From Psychrobacillus psychrodurans (GTDB lineage: Bacteria > Bacillota > Bacilli > Bacillales_A > Planococcaceae): a stretch of 64,000 nt of DNA. The stretch lies in contig FOUN01000007.1 in NCBI GenBank assembly GCA_900114885.1, forward strand, positions 153,508 to 217,507, read 5' to 3'. Shown here piece after piece: positions 54,471 through 64,000 of the stretch. The position numbers were made by a program, and so were the translations under genes. Under the pieces are notes generated by a model, which did no database searches, was not told the origin of the DNA, and saw only the letters and a list, made by a program, of their open reading frames with translations. Numbering within the stretch: the stretch's first letter is position 1; each line of letters starts with the position of its first letter.

Positions 54471-54594
54471 CTATATGACACCTCCTGAGTGATCATCTTC
54501 AATCTTCTTAAGACAGTCTCCGATATTATATATAACTTATAGTGGTTTTGTCAATGACTTTCATTAACTCTCTTATCTATTTAGTAACAAGCAG

Positions 54595-54889
54595 TTATCC
54601 ACAATTAGAAGAGAATCTATTTTTTGTCTTGTGCATAGAAAAATCTCACTAAAAATTATCCACAACACTTATGAACATATTTTTCACATATTATTCTACT
54701 GTGGACAACTTGAATTGTTAATAATTAAATAATTGTGGATAACTCTTAAATTTCTTGTAATCTCAATGATTTTTTGTTACGATATTTGTGTTTTACTTTT
54801 TCAAAAATATTTCACCCTTTTTCTTTATCCACAGTTGTTAGTAATCTGTGGATAAGTTTATTCCCATAACTTTATAAAGTTTATCCACA
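54595..54889. other. oriC, upstream DnaA-box cluster (rpmH-dnaA)
   Basis: Exact TTATCCACA boxes at 54595, 54656, 54825 and 54881 (plus) and reverse copies at 54734 and 54847, with one-mismatch boxes at 54669 and 54700. Corresponds to the incAB part of the bipartite Bacillus origin; dnaA promoter is expected in 54890-54988. Confidence 0.92.
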
Positions 54890-54988
54890 ATCGGTGGATT
54901 TGTGTATATGTCGAATTTTGTTATACATATTTAAATTTTTGAGAAAAGAGATTTAACTATCAAATCTATAGTAAAGGAGACTAGATAA

Positions 54989-56332
54989 TTGGAACATTTA
55001 GAAGAACTTTGGGCTAAAGTTCTCTCTGAAGTAGAAAAGAAAACATCTAAACCGAGTTTTGAAACTTGGCTGAAGTCGACCAAACTACTTTCATATCAAG
55101 GAGAAACTGTAACGATAGCTGCACCCAATTCCTTTGCTAGGGATTGGTTAGAAAATCATTATGTCCATTTAATAGCTGGTATATTAACTGAGTTAACTGG
55201 TAATGAATTACTTATATCATTTGTCGTACCAAAAAATCAGGATATGGATGATTTCGACATTCCTAAACCAAAAATCCCTCCAAATAACGGAGATCAACCA
55301 GATTTTTCACCAGGAATGCTAAATTCTAAAAATACATTCGATACATTTGTCATTGGATCTGGTAACCGTTTCGCGCATGCAGCATCTTTAGCTGTAGCCG
55401 AAGCACCTGCTAAAGCGTACAATCCACTTTTCATATATGGAGGAGTTGGACTAGGAAAAACCCACTTAATGCATGCGATTGGTCATTATGTTCAAGAACA
55501 CAATCCAAATGCAAAAGTGGTTTATTTATCTTCTGAAAAGTTTACAAATGAATTTATAAACTCCATTCGAGATAATAAAGCGGTCAATTTCCGTAATAAA
55601 TATAGAAATGTAGATGTTCTACTAATAGATGATATTCAGTTCCTTGCAGGAAAAGAATCAACTCAAGAAGAATTTTTCCATACTTTTAATGCCTTGCATG
55701 AAGAATCCAAGCAAATTGTCATTTCAAGTGATCGTCCACCAAAGGAAATTCCTACTTTAGAAGATCGTTTACGCTCTCGCTTTGAATGGGGATTAATAAC
55801 AGATATTGCACCACCAGATTTAGAAACTCGTATTGCTATTTTACGCAAAAAAGCTCGTGCTGATGGATTAGATATATCAGATGATGTAATGGCATATATA
55901 GCAAATCAAATAGATTCCAATATACGTGAACTAGAAGGTGCTCTCATTCGAGTAGTAGCCTATTCTTCTCTTATAAATAAGGATATTAATATCGATTTAG
56001 CAGCGGAAGCGCTTAAAGATATCCTGCCAAATGCTCGTCCAAGAATTATTACTATTTTAGATATCCAAAAAGTTGTCGGAGAGCATTTTCGCATTAGATT
56101 GGAAGACTTTATTGCTAAAAAGCGCACAAAGTCAATTGCATTTCCAAGACAAGTTGCAATGTATCTTTCAAGGGAGTTAACTGATTTTTCATTGCCTAAA
56201 ATAGGGGAAGAATTTGGGGGACGTGATCATACAACAGTTATTCATGCTCACGAAAAAATCTCCAAAATGTTAAAAGATGATACAAATCTTCAAGATGATT
56301 TAAAACAAATTAAATCTATTCTTGGAAGATAA
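54989..56332 (+). CDS. dnaA: Chromosomal replication initiator DnaA
   Basis: A 447-residue initiator: domain I ([12 protein letters not shown]), disordered domain II, AAA+ domain with Walker [10 protein letters not shown] (about 150-158) and Walker [10 protein letters not shown], and domain IV HTH with [18 protein letters not shown] start set by AAAGGAGA eight bases upstream. Binds the box clusters on both sides of the gene, and probably represses itself. Confidence 0.98.
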   Translation: MEHLEELWAKVLSEVEKKTSKPSFETWLKSTKLLSYQGETVTIAAPNSFARDWLENHYVHLIAGILTELTGNELLISFVVPKNQDMDDFDIPKPKIPPNNGDQPDFSPGMLNSKNTFDTFVIGSGNRFAHAASLAVAEAPAKAYNPLFIYGGVGLGKTHLMHAIGHYVQEHNPNAKVVYLSSEKFTNEFINSIRDNKAVNFRNKYRNVDVLLIDDIQFLAGKESTQEEFFHTFNALHEESKQIVISSDRPPKEIPTLEDRLRSRFEWGLITDIAPPDLETRIAILRKKARADGLDISDDVMAYIANQIDSNIRELEGALIRVVAYSSLINKDINIDLAAEALKDILPNARPRIITILDIQKVVGEHFRIRLEDFIAKKRTKSIAFPRQVAMYLSRELTDFSLPKIGEEFGGRDHTTVIHAHEKISKMLKDDTNLQDDLKQIKSILGR

Positions 56333-56341
56333 AAAAGAGTT

Positions 56342-56497
56342 TGTGGATAAACGCATAGTTTACTAGATTACTTAAACACAACTTATACACATGTGGACAA
56401 GTAACGCAGAGTAAGTAAAACAAGGCTTATCAACATATCCACAAGCCCTAGTACTATATCTATTATTCTTTTAAATAAATAATAATTATATAAGTGA
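56342..56497. other. oriC, downstream DnaA boxes and AT-rich unwinding element (dnaA-dnaN)
   Basis: Boxes at 56342 (reverse) and 56383 (TTATACACA), one-mismatch boxes at 56392, 56427 and 56435. Directly after the last box comes CCCTAGTACTATATCTATT, a GC patch followed by triplets that resemble DnaA-trios, then an AT-only stretch to 56497, the likely unwinding site. Confidence 0.88.
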
Positions 56498-56506
56498 GGT
56501 ATAAGA

Positions 56507-57643
56507 ATGAAATTTGAAGTAATGAGAGATAGTTTATTAGAGGGATTAAGTGATGTTATAAAAGCGGTAAGTTCCAAAACAACAGTTCCAATCCTCACTG
56601 GATTGAAACTAGAAGTAACTAATAAAGGACTTTATATTACTGGTAGTGATTCAGATATTACAATTCAAACTTTTATACCTGTTGAAAAAAATGGAGAACA
56701 AGTTATCAGTATCACAGAACCAGGTTCTATCGTTTTACAAGCAAGAGTATTCAATGAAATTGTACGTAAGTTACCAACAAATGATGTAGAAATAGAAGTA
56801 ACAAACCAATTTCAAACTCATATTAGATCAGGAAAATCTGAATTTAATCTAATCGGATTGGATGCATCTGAATATCCATTACTACCTGAAATTGAAGAAG
56901 AAAGACAATTCTTTATACCATCTGATTTGCTTAAATCTATTATTAAAGAAACTGTATTTGCGGTATCTACTTCTGAAAGCCGTCCTGTTTTAACAGGTGT
57001 CAATTGGCAGGTCAAGGAAGGGGAACTTCACTGTGTAGCTACTGATAGTCATCGATTAGCTAAAAGAAAGACTGGTATTAAAGATTTGCCAAATGAGGAA
57101 TACAGTATAGTAATTCCGGGGAAAAGTTTAAATGAATTAAATAAAATTTTAGAGGAAACATCATCGGAAGTAGCAATTGTGATGACACAACAACAAATTC
57201 TATTTAAAACCGGTGATGTCCTATTTTATTCTCGATTACTAGAGGGGAATTATCCCGATACTTCCAGATTAATCCCAAGTGAGAGTAAAACAACTATATT
57301 GGTAAACAGTAAATCTTTATTGCAAGCAATTGATAGAGCTTCTTTACTTGCACGTGAAGAACGTAATAACGTAGTTCGCTTTTCCACTTTAGGAAATGGA
57401 CTTATAGAAGTATCTTCTAACTCTCCCGAAATAGGTAATGTAGAAGAACAGATTCAGGCAGAAGAAATAGATGGTGAAGAGTTAAAAATTTCATTTAGTG
57501 CAAAATATATGATGGACGCTTTAAAAGCTATTGATGGGCAAGATGTAAAGATTTTATTCACAGGGGCTATGAGACCTTTTATATTAAAATCTGTGCATGA
57601 CGATTCAATACTACAGCTGATTTTGCCAGTAAGAACTTATTAA
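56507..57643 (+). CDS. dnaN: DNA polymerase III beta clamp
   Basis: A 378-residue sliding clamp with three DnaN domains; ATDSHRLAKRK (about 184-194) and C-terminal LILPVRTY are typical. Start MKFEVMRDSLLEG follows GAGGTATAAG. Ends in a strong terminator. Confidence 0.98.
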   Translation: MKFEVMRDSLLEGLSDVIKAVSSKTTVPILTGLKLEVTNKGLYITGSDSDITIQTFIPVEKNGEQVISITEPGSIVLQARVFNEIVRKLPTNDVEIEVTNQFQTHIRSGKSEFNLIGLDASEYPLLPEIEEERQFFIPSDLLKSIIKETVFAVSTSESRPVLTGVNWQVKEGELHCVATDSHRLAKRKTGIKDLPNEEYSIVIPGKSLNELNKILEETSSEVAIVMTQQQILFKTGDVLFYSRLLEGNYPDTSRLIPSESKTTILVNSKSLLQAIDRASLLAREERNNVVRFSTLGNGLIEVSSNSPEIGNVEEQIQAEEIDGEELKISFSAKYMMDALKAIDGQDVKILFTGAMRPFILKSVHDDSILQLILPVRTY

Positions 57644-57650
57644 TATTTCA

Positions 57651-57681
57651 AAAGATAGTCACGTTGTGGCTATCTTTTTTT
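57651..57681 (+). terminator. Terminator of dnaA-dnaN
   Basis: AAAGATAGTCAC/GTGGCTATCTTT stem with three-base loop and T-run, right after the dnaN stop. The following 57682-57920 shows no convincing gene; a possible promoter -10 TAAAAT occurs before yaaA. Confidence 0.92.
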
Positions 57682-57965
57682 GTTGTCGTTGATTTCCTTT
57701 TCGTGAAACTGTCACCTTATCGTGTGGTATCCTCGTTAACTAGGTTATTTGTCAAAGCAATCCTGTTTTTATTAGGAATAAAAACAACTAATATTTACTT
57801 CGTATATGTCAATTTTTTGTTCCATTCACCCGAATCAGCCAAAAATTGTAGTATAAAGCCACAGGAAGCTTTTCTAGGCATAACTAGCCACTTCTACTTT
57901 TCTTTGCTTATTTCGTAATTTAAGGTAAAATAAAGGGATAATGATTAGGAGAAGAGGTTGAGTTA

Positions 57966-58196
57966 TTGTTGGAAGAAATTCGATTTGACTCAGAATTTAT
58001 CACACTTGGGCAATTGTTAAAAATGACAGATGCGATTAGCTCCGGTGGAATGGCCAAATGGTTTTTAAGTGAGCATGAGGTATATGTTAACGGAGAAGTG
58101 GATCAAAGACGAGGTCGTAAATTACGTCACGGCGATATAGTGAACATACCAGGAGTAGGAAGATTTCAATTGGTTGGACCTGAGAACGGGGATTAA
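57966..58196 (+). CDS. yaaA: S4-domain protein YaaA (RlbA)
   Basis: A 76-residue S4 RNA-binding protein: [20 protein letters not shown] and [22 protein letters not shown] start with AGAGG eight bases upstream. Precedes recF by one base between stop and start. Possibly takes part in ribosome assembly. Confidence 0.93.
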   Translation: MLEEIRFDSEFITLGQLLKMTDAISSGGMAKWFLSEHEVYVNGEVDQRRGRKLRHGDIVNIPGVGRFQLVGPENGD

Positions 58197-58197
58197 T

Positions 58198-59313
58198 ATG
58201 TATATTGAACGATTAGAGTTAAAAGATTTCCGTAATTACGATTCAATTGAAATGAACTTTTCCTCTAAGATTAATGTGTTGATAGGTGAAAATGCACAAG
58301 GTAAAACAAATTTAATGGAATCTCTCTATGTATTATCCATGGCAAAGTCTCATAGAACTTCTAACGATAAAGAATTGATACGTTGGGAAGCAGACTATGG
58401 TAAAATAAAAGGGGATATTCAAAAAAAGTACGGGCATTTACCATTGGAATTAATTCTTTCAAAAAAAGGAAAAAAAGCCAAGGTAAACCATCTGGAACAA
58501 ACGCGATTAAGTGATTATATCGGTCAGCTTAATGTAGTGATGTTTGCACCTGAAGATTTATATTTAGTAAAAGGAAGTCCACAAGTGAGAAGACGATTTC
58601 TCGATATGGAAATCGGTCAAATTTCCCCTATCTATTTACATGATTTACTTCATTTCCAAAAAATAATGAAGCAGCGGAATCATATTTTAAAACAACATCA
58701 AGGTAAGCCTATGTTAAATGATGTGATGTTCGATGTTTATACAGAACAATATATAGATGCAGCCGTAAAAGTAATTCAAAAGAGATTTCATTTTATGCAA
58801 TTGTTACAACAATGGGCGGAACCAATTCACTATGGGATTTCTAGAGGCTTAGAGAAATTGAGAATTTCTTATAATTCTTCAACTGGAATTCAACCAGAGT
58901 GGACAGCAAATGAAATGAAAAATCACCTAGAAAAAAAAATAACAGATAGTCAGAGTAGGGAACTCTATCGTGGAGTATCCTTAATCGGTCCTCATCGTGA
59001 TGATTTACAATTTTTTGTAAATGATTACGATGTACAAACTTATGGATCTCAAGGACAGCAACGTACAACAGCATTGTCTTTGAAACTCGCAGAAATTGAA
59101 TTAATAAAACAGGAGGTTGGTGAATCTCCTGTTTTATTACTGGATGACGTTTTATCCGAACTAGATGACTATAGACAATCTCACTTGTTGAACACCATTC
59201 AAGGAGATGTCCAAACATTTGTAACGACTACAAGTGTTGAAGGAATTGCACATGAAACTATCCAACAGGCAGAATTGTTTCATGTGGAACAAGGGGCAAT
59301 AGTAGATCAATAA
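58198..59313 (+). CDS. recF: DNA repair and recombination ATPase RecF
   Basis: About 371 residues, SMC-like ATPase: Walker [10 protein letters not shown] (about 30-38), signature YGSQGQQRT, Walker [16 protein letters not shown] 58198 (M-Y-I-E-R-L) preferred over an upstream start that would overlap yaaA. Loads RecA with RecO/R at gaps. A degenerate parS-like sequence lies at its 3' end. Confidence 0.96.
   Translation: MYIERLELKDFRNYDSIEMNFSSKINVLIGENAQGKTNLMESLYVLSMAKSHRTSNDKELIRWEADYGKIKGDIQKKYGHLPLELILSKKGKKAKVNHLEQTRLSDYIGQLNVVMFAPEDLYLVKGSPQVRRRFLDMEIGQISPIYLHDLLHFQKIMKQRNHILKQHQGKPMLNDVMFDVYTEQYIDAAVKVIQKRFHFMQLLQQWAEPIHYGISRGLEKLRISYNSSTGIQPEWTANEMKNHLEKKITDSQSRELYRGVSLIGPHRDDLQFFVNDYDVQTYGSQGQQRTTALSLKLAEIELIKQEVGESPVLLLDDVLSELDDYRQSHLLNTIQGDVQTFVTTTSVEGIAHETIQQAELFHVEQGAIVDQ
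59276..59291. promoter_or_regulatory. Degenerate parS-like sequence in recF 3' end
   Basis: TGTTTCATGTGGAACA differs at two positions, one inside the CACGTG core, so binding by Spo0J would be weak. Confidence 0.35.
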
Positions 59314-59371
59314 AAGTATGTAACGAACGCAAATGTTCAAACAAATTAAGTTTTTAATTGAACCACCATAA

Positions 59372-61330
<1,959 letters not shown>

Positions 61331-61358
61331 GAAAGTGTGTGACTGGAGGTCTTTTAGG

Positions 61359-63884
61359 ATGTCAGAAATACCGAATAAAGGCGTAAAGGGTATAAATATT
61401 AGTACAGAGATGAAAACTTCATTTCTAGACTATGCGATGAGTGTTATTGTATCCCGTGCCTTACCAGACGTTCGTGATGGGTTAAAGCCTGTGCATCGTC
61501 GGATTTTATATGGTATGCAGGAGTTGGGGAATACGCCAGACAAACCTCATAAAAAATCAGCTCGTATTGTAGGAGACGTAATGGGGAAATATCATCCACA
61601 TGGTGACTCCTCTATTTATGAAGCAATGGTGCGTATGGCTCAAGACTTTAGTTATCGTTATATGCTAGTAGACGGACATGGAAACTTTGGTTCTATCGAT
61701 GGTGACGGAGCAGCTGCTATGCGTTATACGGAATCACGTATGTCTAAAATTGCTTTAGAATTATTGCGAGATATAAATAAAAATACGATCGACTACAAAG
61801 ACAACTATGATGGCCAAGAAAAAGAACCAGTTGTATTACCTAGTAGATATCCTAATTTACTTGTCAACGGTGCTTCTGGAATTGCTGTTGGTATGGCTAC
61901 GAATATTCCATCACATAATCTAGGAGAAGTAATTGACGGAGTATTAGCATTAGCTGAGAACCCTGCAATTACGATTGAAGAATTGATGGCTATTATACCG
62001 GGACCTGATTTTCCAACGGGTGGTATTATTTTAGGACGCAGTGGTATTCGTCGTGCCTATGAAACAGGTAGGGGCTCAATACTAATTCGTGCAAAAGTAG
62101 AGATTGAAGTAAAATCAAGTGGTAAAGAAGTTATTCTTGTTAAAGAATTACCATATCAAGTAAATAAAGCTCGATTAATAGAAAAGATTGCTGAATTAGT
62201 ACGCGATAAAAAAATTGATGGAATTACCCATTTAGCGGATGAATCTGATCGTAATGGAATGCGAATTGTTATTGAAGTACGGAAAGATGCAAATTCTCAC
62301 GTATTATTAAATAATTTATATAAACAAACGGCATTACAATCAAGCTTTGGGGTTAATATGCTTGCATTAGTAGACAACCAACCAAAGGTTTTGAACATCA
62401 AAGAAATGATCTATTATTACTTAGAACATCAAAAAGTGGTAATACGTCGTCGTACACAGTTTGAACTAAACAAAGCTGAAGATCGCGCACATATTCTAGA
62501 AGGACTACGTATTGCTTTAGATCATATCGATGAAATCATCAAATTAATCCGTGCCTCCCAAACAGGTGAAGAAGCAAAAAATGGTTTGATGGAAACATTC
62601 AATTTATCTGAAAGACAAGCACAGGCTATCTTAGATATGCGTTTACAACGATTAACTGGTTTAGAGCGCGATAAAATCGAAGAAGAGTACAATAACTTAC
62701 TAAAACTAATTGAAGAATTAAAATTCATTTTGGCAAATGAGTATCGTGTAATTGAAATAATTAAAGAAGAAATTTCTGAGATTAAAGACCGTTATGCGGA
62801 TAAACGTCGAACTGAAATTGTTGCTGGAGGAGCAGAAGTTTTAGAGGATGAAGATTTGATTCCAGTAGAAAACTCTGTACTTACTTTAACAAACAAAGGC
62901 TATATTAAACGCTTACCTGCTAATACGTATAAGAGTCAAAAAAGAGGTGGTCGTGGAGTTCAAGGGATGGGTACAAATGAAGATGATTTTGTCGAACATC
63001 TATTGTACACATCAACACATGATACAATTCTCTTCTTTACAAACAAGGGGAAAGTTTATCGAGCACGAGGATTCGAAATCCCTGAATACGGTCGTACAGC
63101 AAAAGGCTTACCAATTATAAATCTATTGGGTATAGAAAAAGATGAGCATATCACTGCAATGATTCCAATGGCATCGTTTGAAGAAGAAAATTATTTTATC
63201 TTTACAACGAAGCACGGGGTAACTAAACGTTCTCCTGTAACTGGATTTGCACATATTCGTGCAAACGGATTAATTGCTATTTCATTGCGCGAAGAAGATG
63301 AACTTATTGCGGTTCGTTTAACTGACGGTAACAAACAAATTATCATTGGCACGCGTCAAGGTAAATTGGTTCGATTCGAAGAAATCGACATACGTTCCAT
63401 GGGTAGAACGGCTGGAGGAGTAAGAGGTATTCGTTTAAAAGATGATGACTATGTAGTTGGCATGGAAATTATTGAACCTGAACAAGAAATTCTAGTTGTT
63501 ACAGAAAACGGATACGGTAAACGAACACCTGAATCAGAATATCGTTTACAAAGTCGTGGCGGTATGGGCGTGAAAACTTGTCAAATTACAGACAAAAACG
63601 GTCCTCTATCAGCTGTTAAGGCAGTTAATGGTACAGAAGACTTGATGCTTATAACGATTAATGGAATGCTTATCCGTATGGATGTAAAAGATATTTCTAG
63701 AACTGGTCGTAGTACACAAGGCGTCCGTTTAATGAGGCTAGCAGAAGATGAACTAATTTCTACTGTAGCTAAAGTTGAAAAAGAAGAAGACGACGATGAG
63801 GAAAATGTAGAAATTGTAGCTAATCTAGATGAAGATTCTGCAATCGAAACAGATTCATCGCTAACTGAAGATCCAAACGAATAA
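61359..63884 (+). CDS. gyrA: DNA gyrase subunit A
   Basis: About 841 residues: winged-helix/tower with catalytic Tyr in [10 protein letters not shown], quinolone-determining region [17 protein letters not shown] with Ser and Glu intact (no common resistance change), six beta-pinwheel repeats and an acidic C-terminal tail. ATG 61359 follows GGAGG. GyrA-box [10 protein letters not shown] present. Confidence 0.98.
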   Translation: MSEIPNKGVKGINISTEMKTSFLDYAMSVIVSRALPDVRDGLKPVHRRILYGMQELGNTPDKPHKKSARIVGDVMGKYHPHGDSSIYEAMVRMAQDFSYRYMLVDGHGNFGSIDGDGAAAMRYTESRMSKIALELLRDINKNTIDYKDNYDGQEKEPVVLPSRYPNLLVNGASGIAVGMATNIPSHNLGEVIDGVLALAENPAITIEELMAIIPGPDFPTGGIILGRSGIRRAYETGRGSILIRAKVEIEVKSSGKEVILVKELPYQVNKARLIEKIAELVRDKKIDGITHLADESDRNGMRIVIEVRKDANSHVLLNNLYKQTALQSSFGVNMLALVDNQPKVLNIKEMIYYYLEHQKVVIRRRTQFELNKAEDRAHILEGLRIALDHIDEIIKLIRASQTGEEAKNGLMETFNLSERQAQAILDMRLQRLTGLERDKIEEEYNNLLKLIEELKFILANEYRVIEIIKEEISEIKDRYADKRRTEIVAGGAEVLEDEDLIPVENSVLTLTNKGYIKRLPANTYKSQKRGGRGVQGMGTNEDDFVEHLLYTSTHDTILFFTNKGKVYRARGFEIPEYGRTAKGLPIINLLGIEKDEHITAMIPMASFEEENYFIFTTKHGVTKRSPVTGFAHIRANGLIAISLREEDELIAVRLTDGNKQIIIGTRQGKLVRFEEIDIRSMGRTAGGVRGIRLKDDDYVVGMEIIEPEQEILVVTENGYGKRTPESEYRLQSRGGMGVKTCQITDKNGPLSAVKAVNGTEDLMLITINGMLIRMDVKDISRTGRSTQGVRLMRLAEDELISTVAKVEKEEDDDEENVEIVANLDEDSAIETDSSLTEDPNE

Positions 63885-63946
63885 AAAAAGCAAACACCCT
63901 TAAACGGCACTGACTAACGTTTTTGAGACAGGAATAAAACACCCTA

Positions 63947-64000
63947 TTATGCAGCCAATTGACGGTATTGAACCGGCGATTGGCTGTTTAGTTTCGTTTG
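63947..64000 (-). mobile_element. IS3-family transposase OrfB, C-terminal end, truncated by window
   Basis: The last 17 codons read QTKLNSQSPVQYRQLAA-stop, matching the conserved C-terminus of IS3-family OrfB (K-L-N-G-x-S-P-V-Q-Y-R). The element continues beyond 64000. It lies 62 bases after gyrA, in a place where Bacillus normally has the first rRNA operon nearby. An end of the IS should lie in 63890-63946. Confidence 0.75.

Noticed and set aside
57664..57918. 84-codon frame between dnaN and yaaA
   Set aside because: Starts inside the dnaN terminator T-run, has no ribosome site and a composition of untranslated AT-rich DNA.

Overview
The window is the replication-origin region of a low-GC, spore-forming Bacillales chromosome. 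The gene order around oriC (gyrA-gyrB-recF-yaaA-dnaN-dnaA / rpmH-rnpA-yidC-jag / mnmE-mnmG-rsmG-noc-soj-spo0J) is the Bacillus type. YyaC, a Soj/Spo0J pair, Noc and the Wal operon argue for an endospore former. The AT-rich sequence and an M23 peptidase between purA and walR suggest Planococcaceae (Psychrobacillus/Lysinibacillus-like), but that family assignment is inference. Genes right of oriC (dnaA to gyrA) lie on +, genes left of it mostly on -, as expected for divergent replication.

Layout. 1-3.2 kb: cut-off SDR oxidoreductase and a MetNIQ methionine ABC transporter with a short MetN. 3.6-9.2 kb: three-gene ABC-2 exporter, TetR regulator with a perfect inverted-repeat operator, alpha/beta hydrolase, small STAS-like protein. 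9.4-11 kb: MarR regulator, bactofilin-like protein, small membrane protein. 11.1-16.4 kb: a five-gene cluster in the order of Bacillus subtilis lnrJKLMN (kinase, regulator, ATPase, two permeases). 16.5-23.1 kb: mosaic of small cassettes separated by repeated copies of the 3' end of rlmH. The cassettes carry gltS (GC-rich), an ECF sigma/anti-sigma pair, an unknown membrane-anchored protein, a frameshifted nuclease-like pseudogene, and a DUF6414-like gene with a YjzC-like gene. 23.1-42.7 kb: conserved core (rlmH, CxxH/CxxC protein, htrA, walJ, yycI, yycH, walK, walR, M23 peptidase, purA, dnaB, rplI, gdpP, yybS, rpsR, ssb, rpsF, DUF3267, ychF). 42.8-54.5 kb: DUF951, MscS, YyaC, DUF554, spo0J, soj, noc, rsmG, mnmG, mnmE, jag, yidC, rnpA, rpmH. 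54.5-64 kb: bipartite oriC, dnaA, dnaN, yaaA, recF, gyrB, gyrA and the tail of an IS3-type transposase.

Most striking observation: downstream of rlmH there are five further copies (complete to degenerate) of the rlmH 3' terminus. Three sites in all, including rlmH itself, still encode G-E-P-Y-H-K-stop, and one contains the string TATCATAAGTAA, which matches the attachment core used by staphylococcal SCC elements. Several carry a hairpin beside them. This looks like an SCC-type integration hotspot with stacked cassettes in a non-staphylococcal host; no ccr recombinase is visible here.

A second theme is chromosome control. Beyond oriC there is a dense DnaA-box cluster at rlmH/htrA (six exact TTATNCACA matches in about 400 bp) and a pair upstream of mnmE. 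These are the same loci (yydA, trmE) known as DnaA-box clusters in B. subtilis. A parS site lies inside spo0J, with a second parS-like site upstream of noc.
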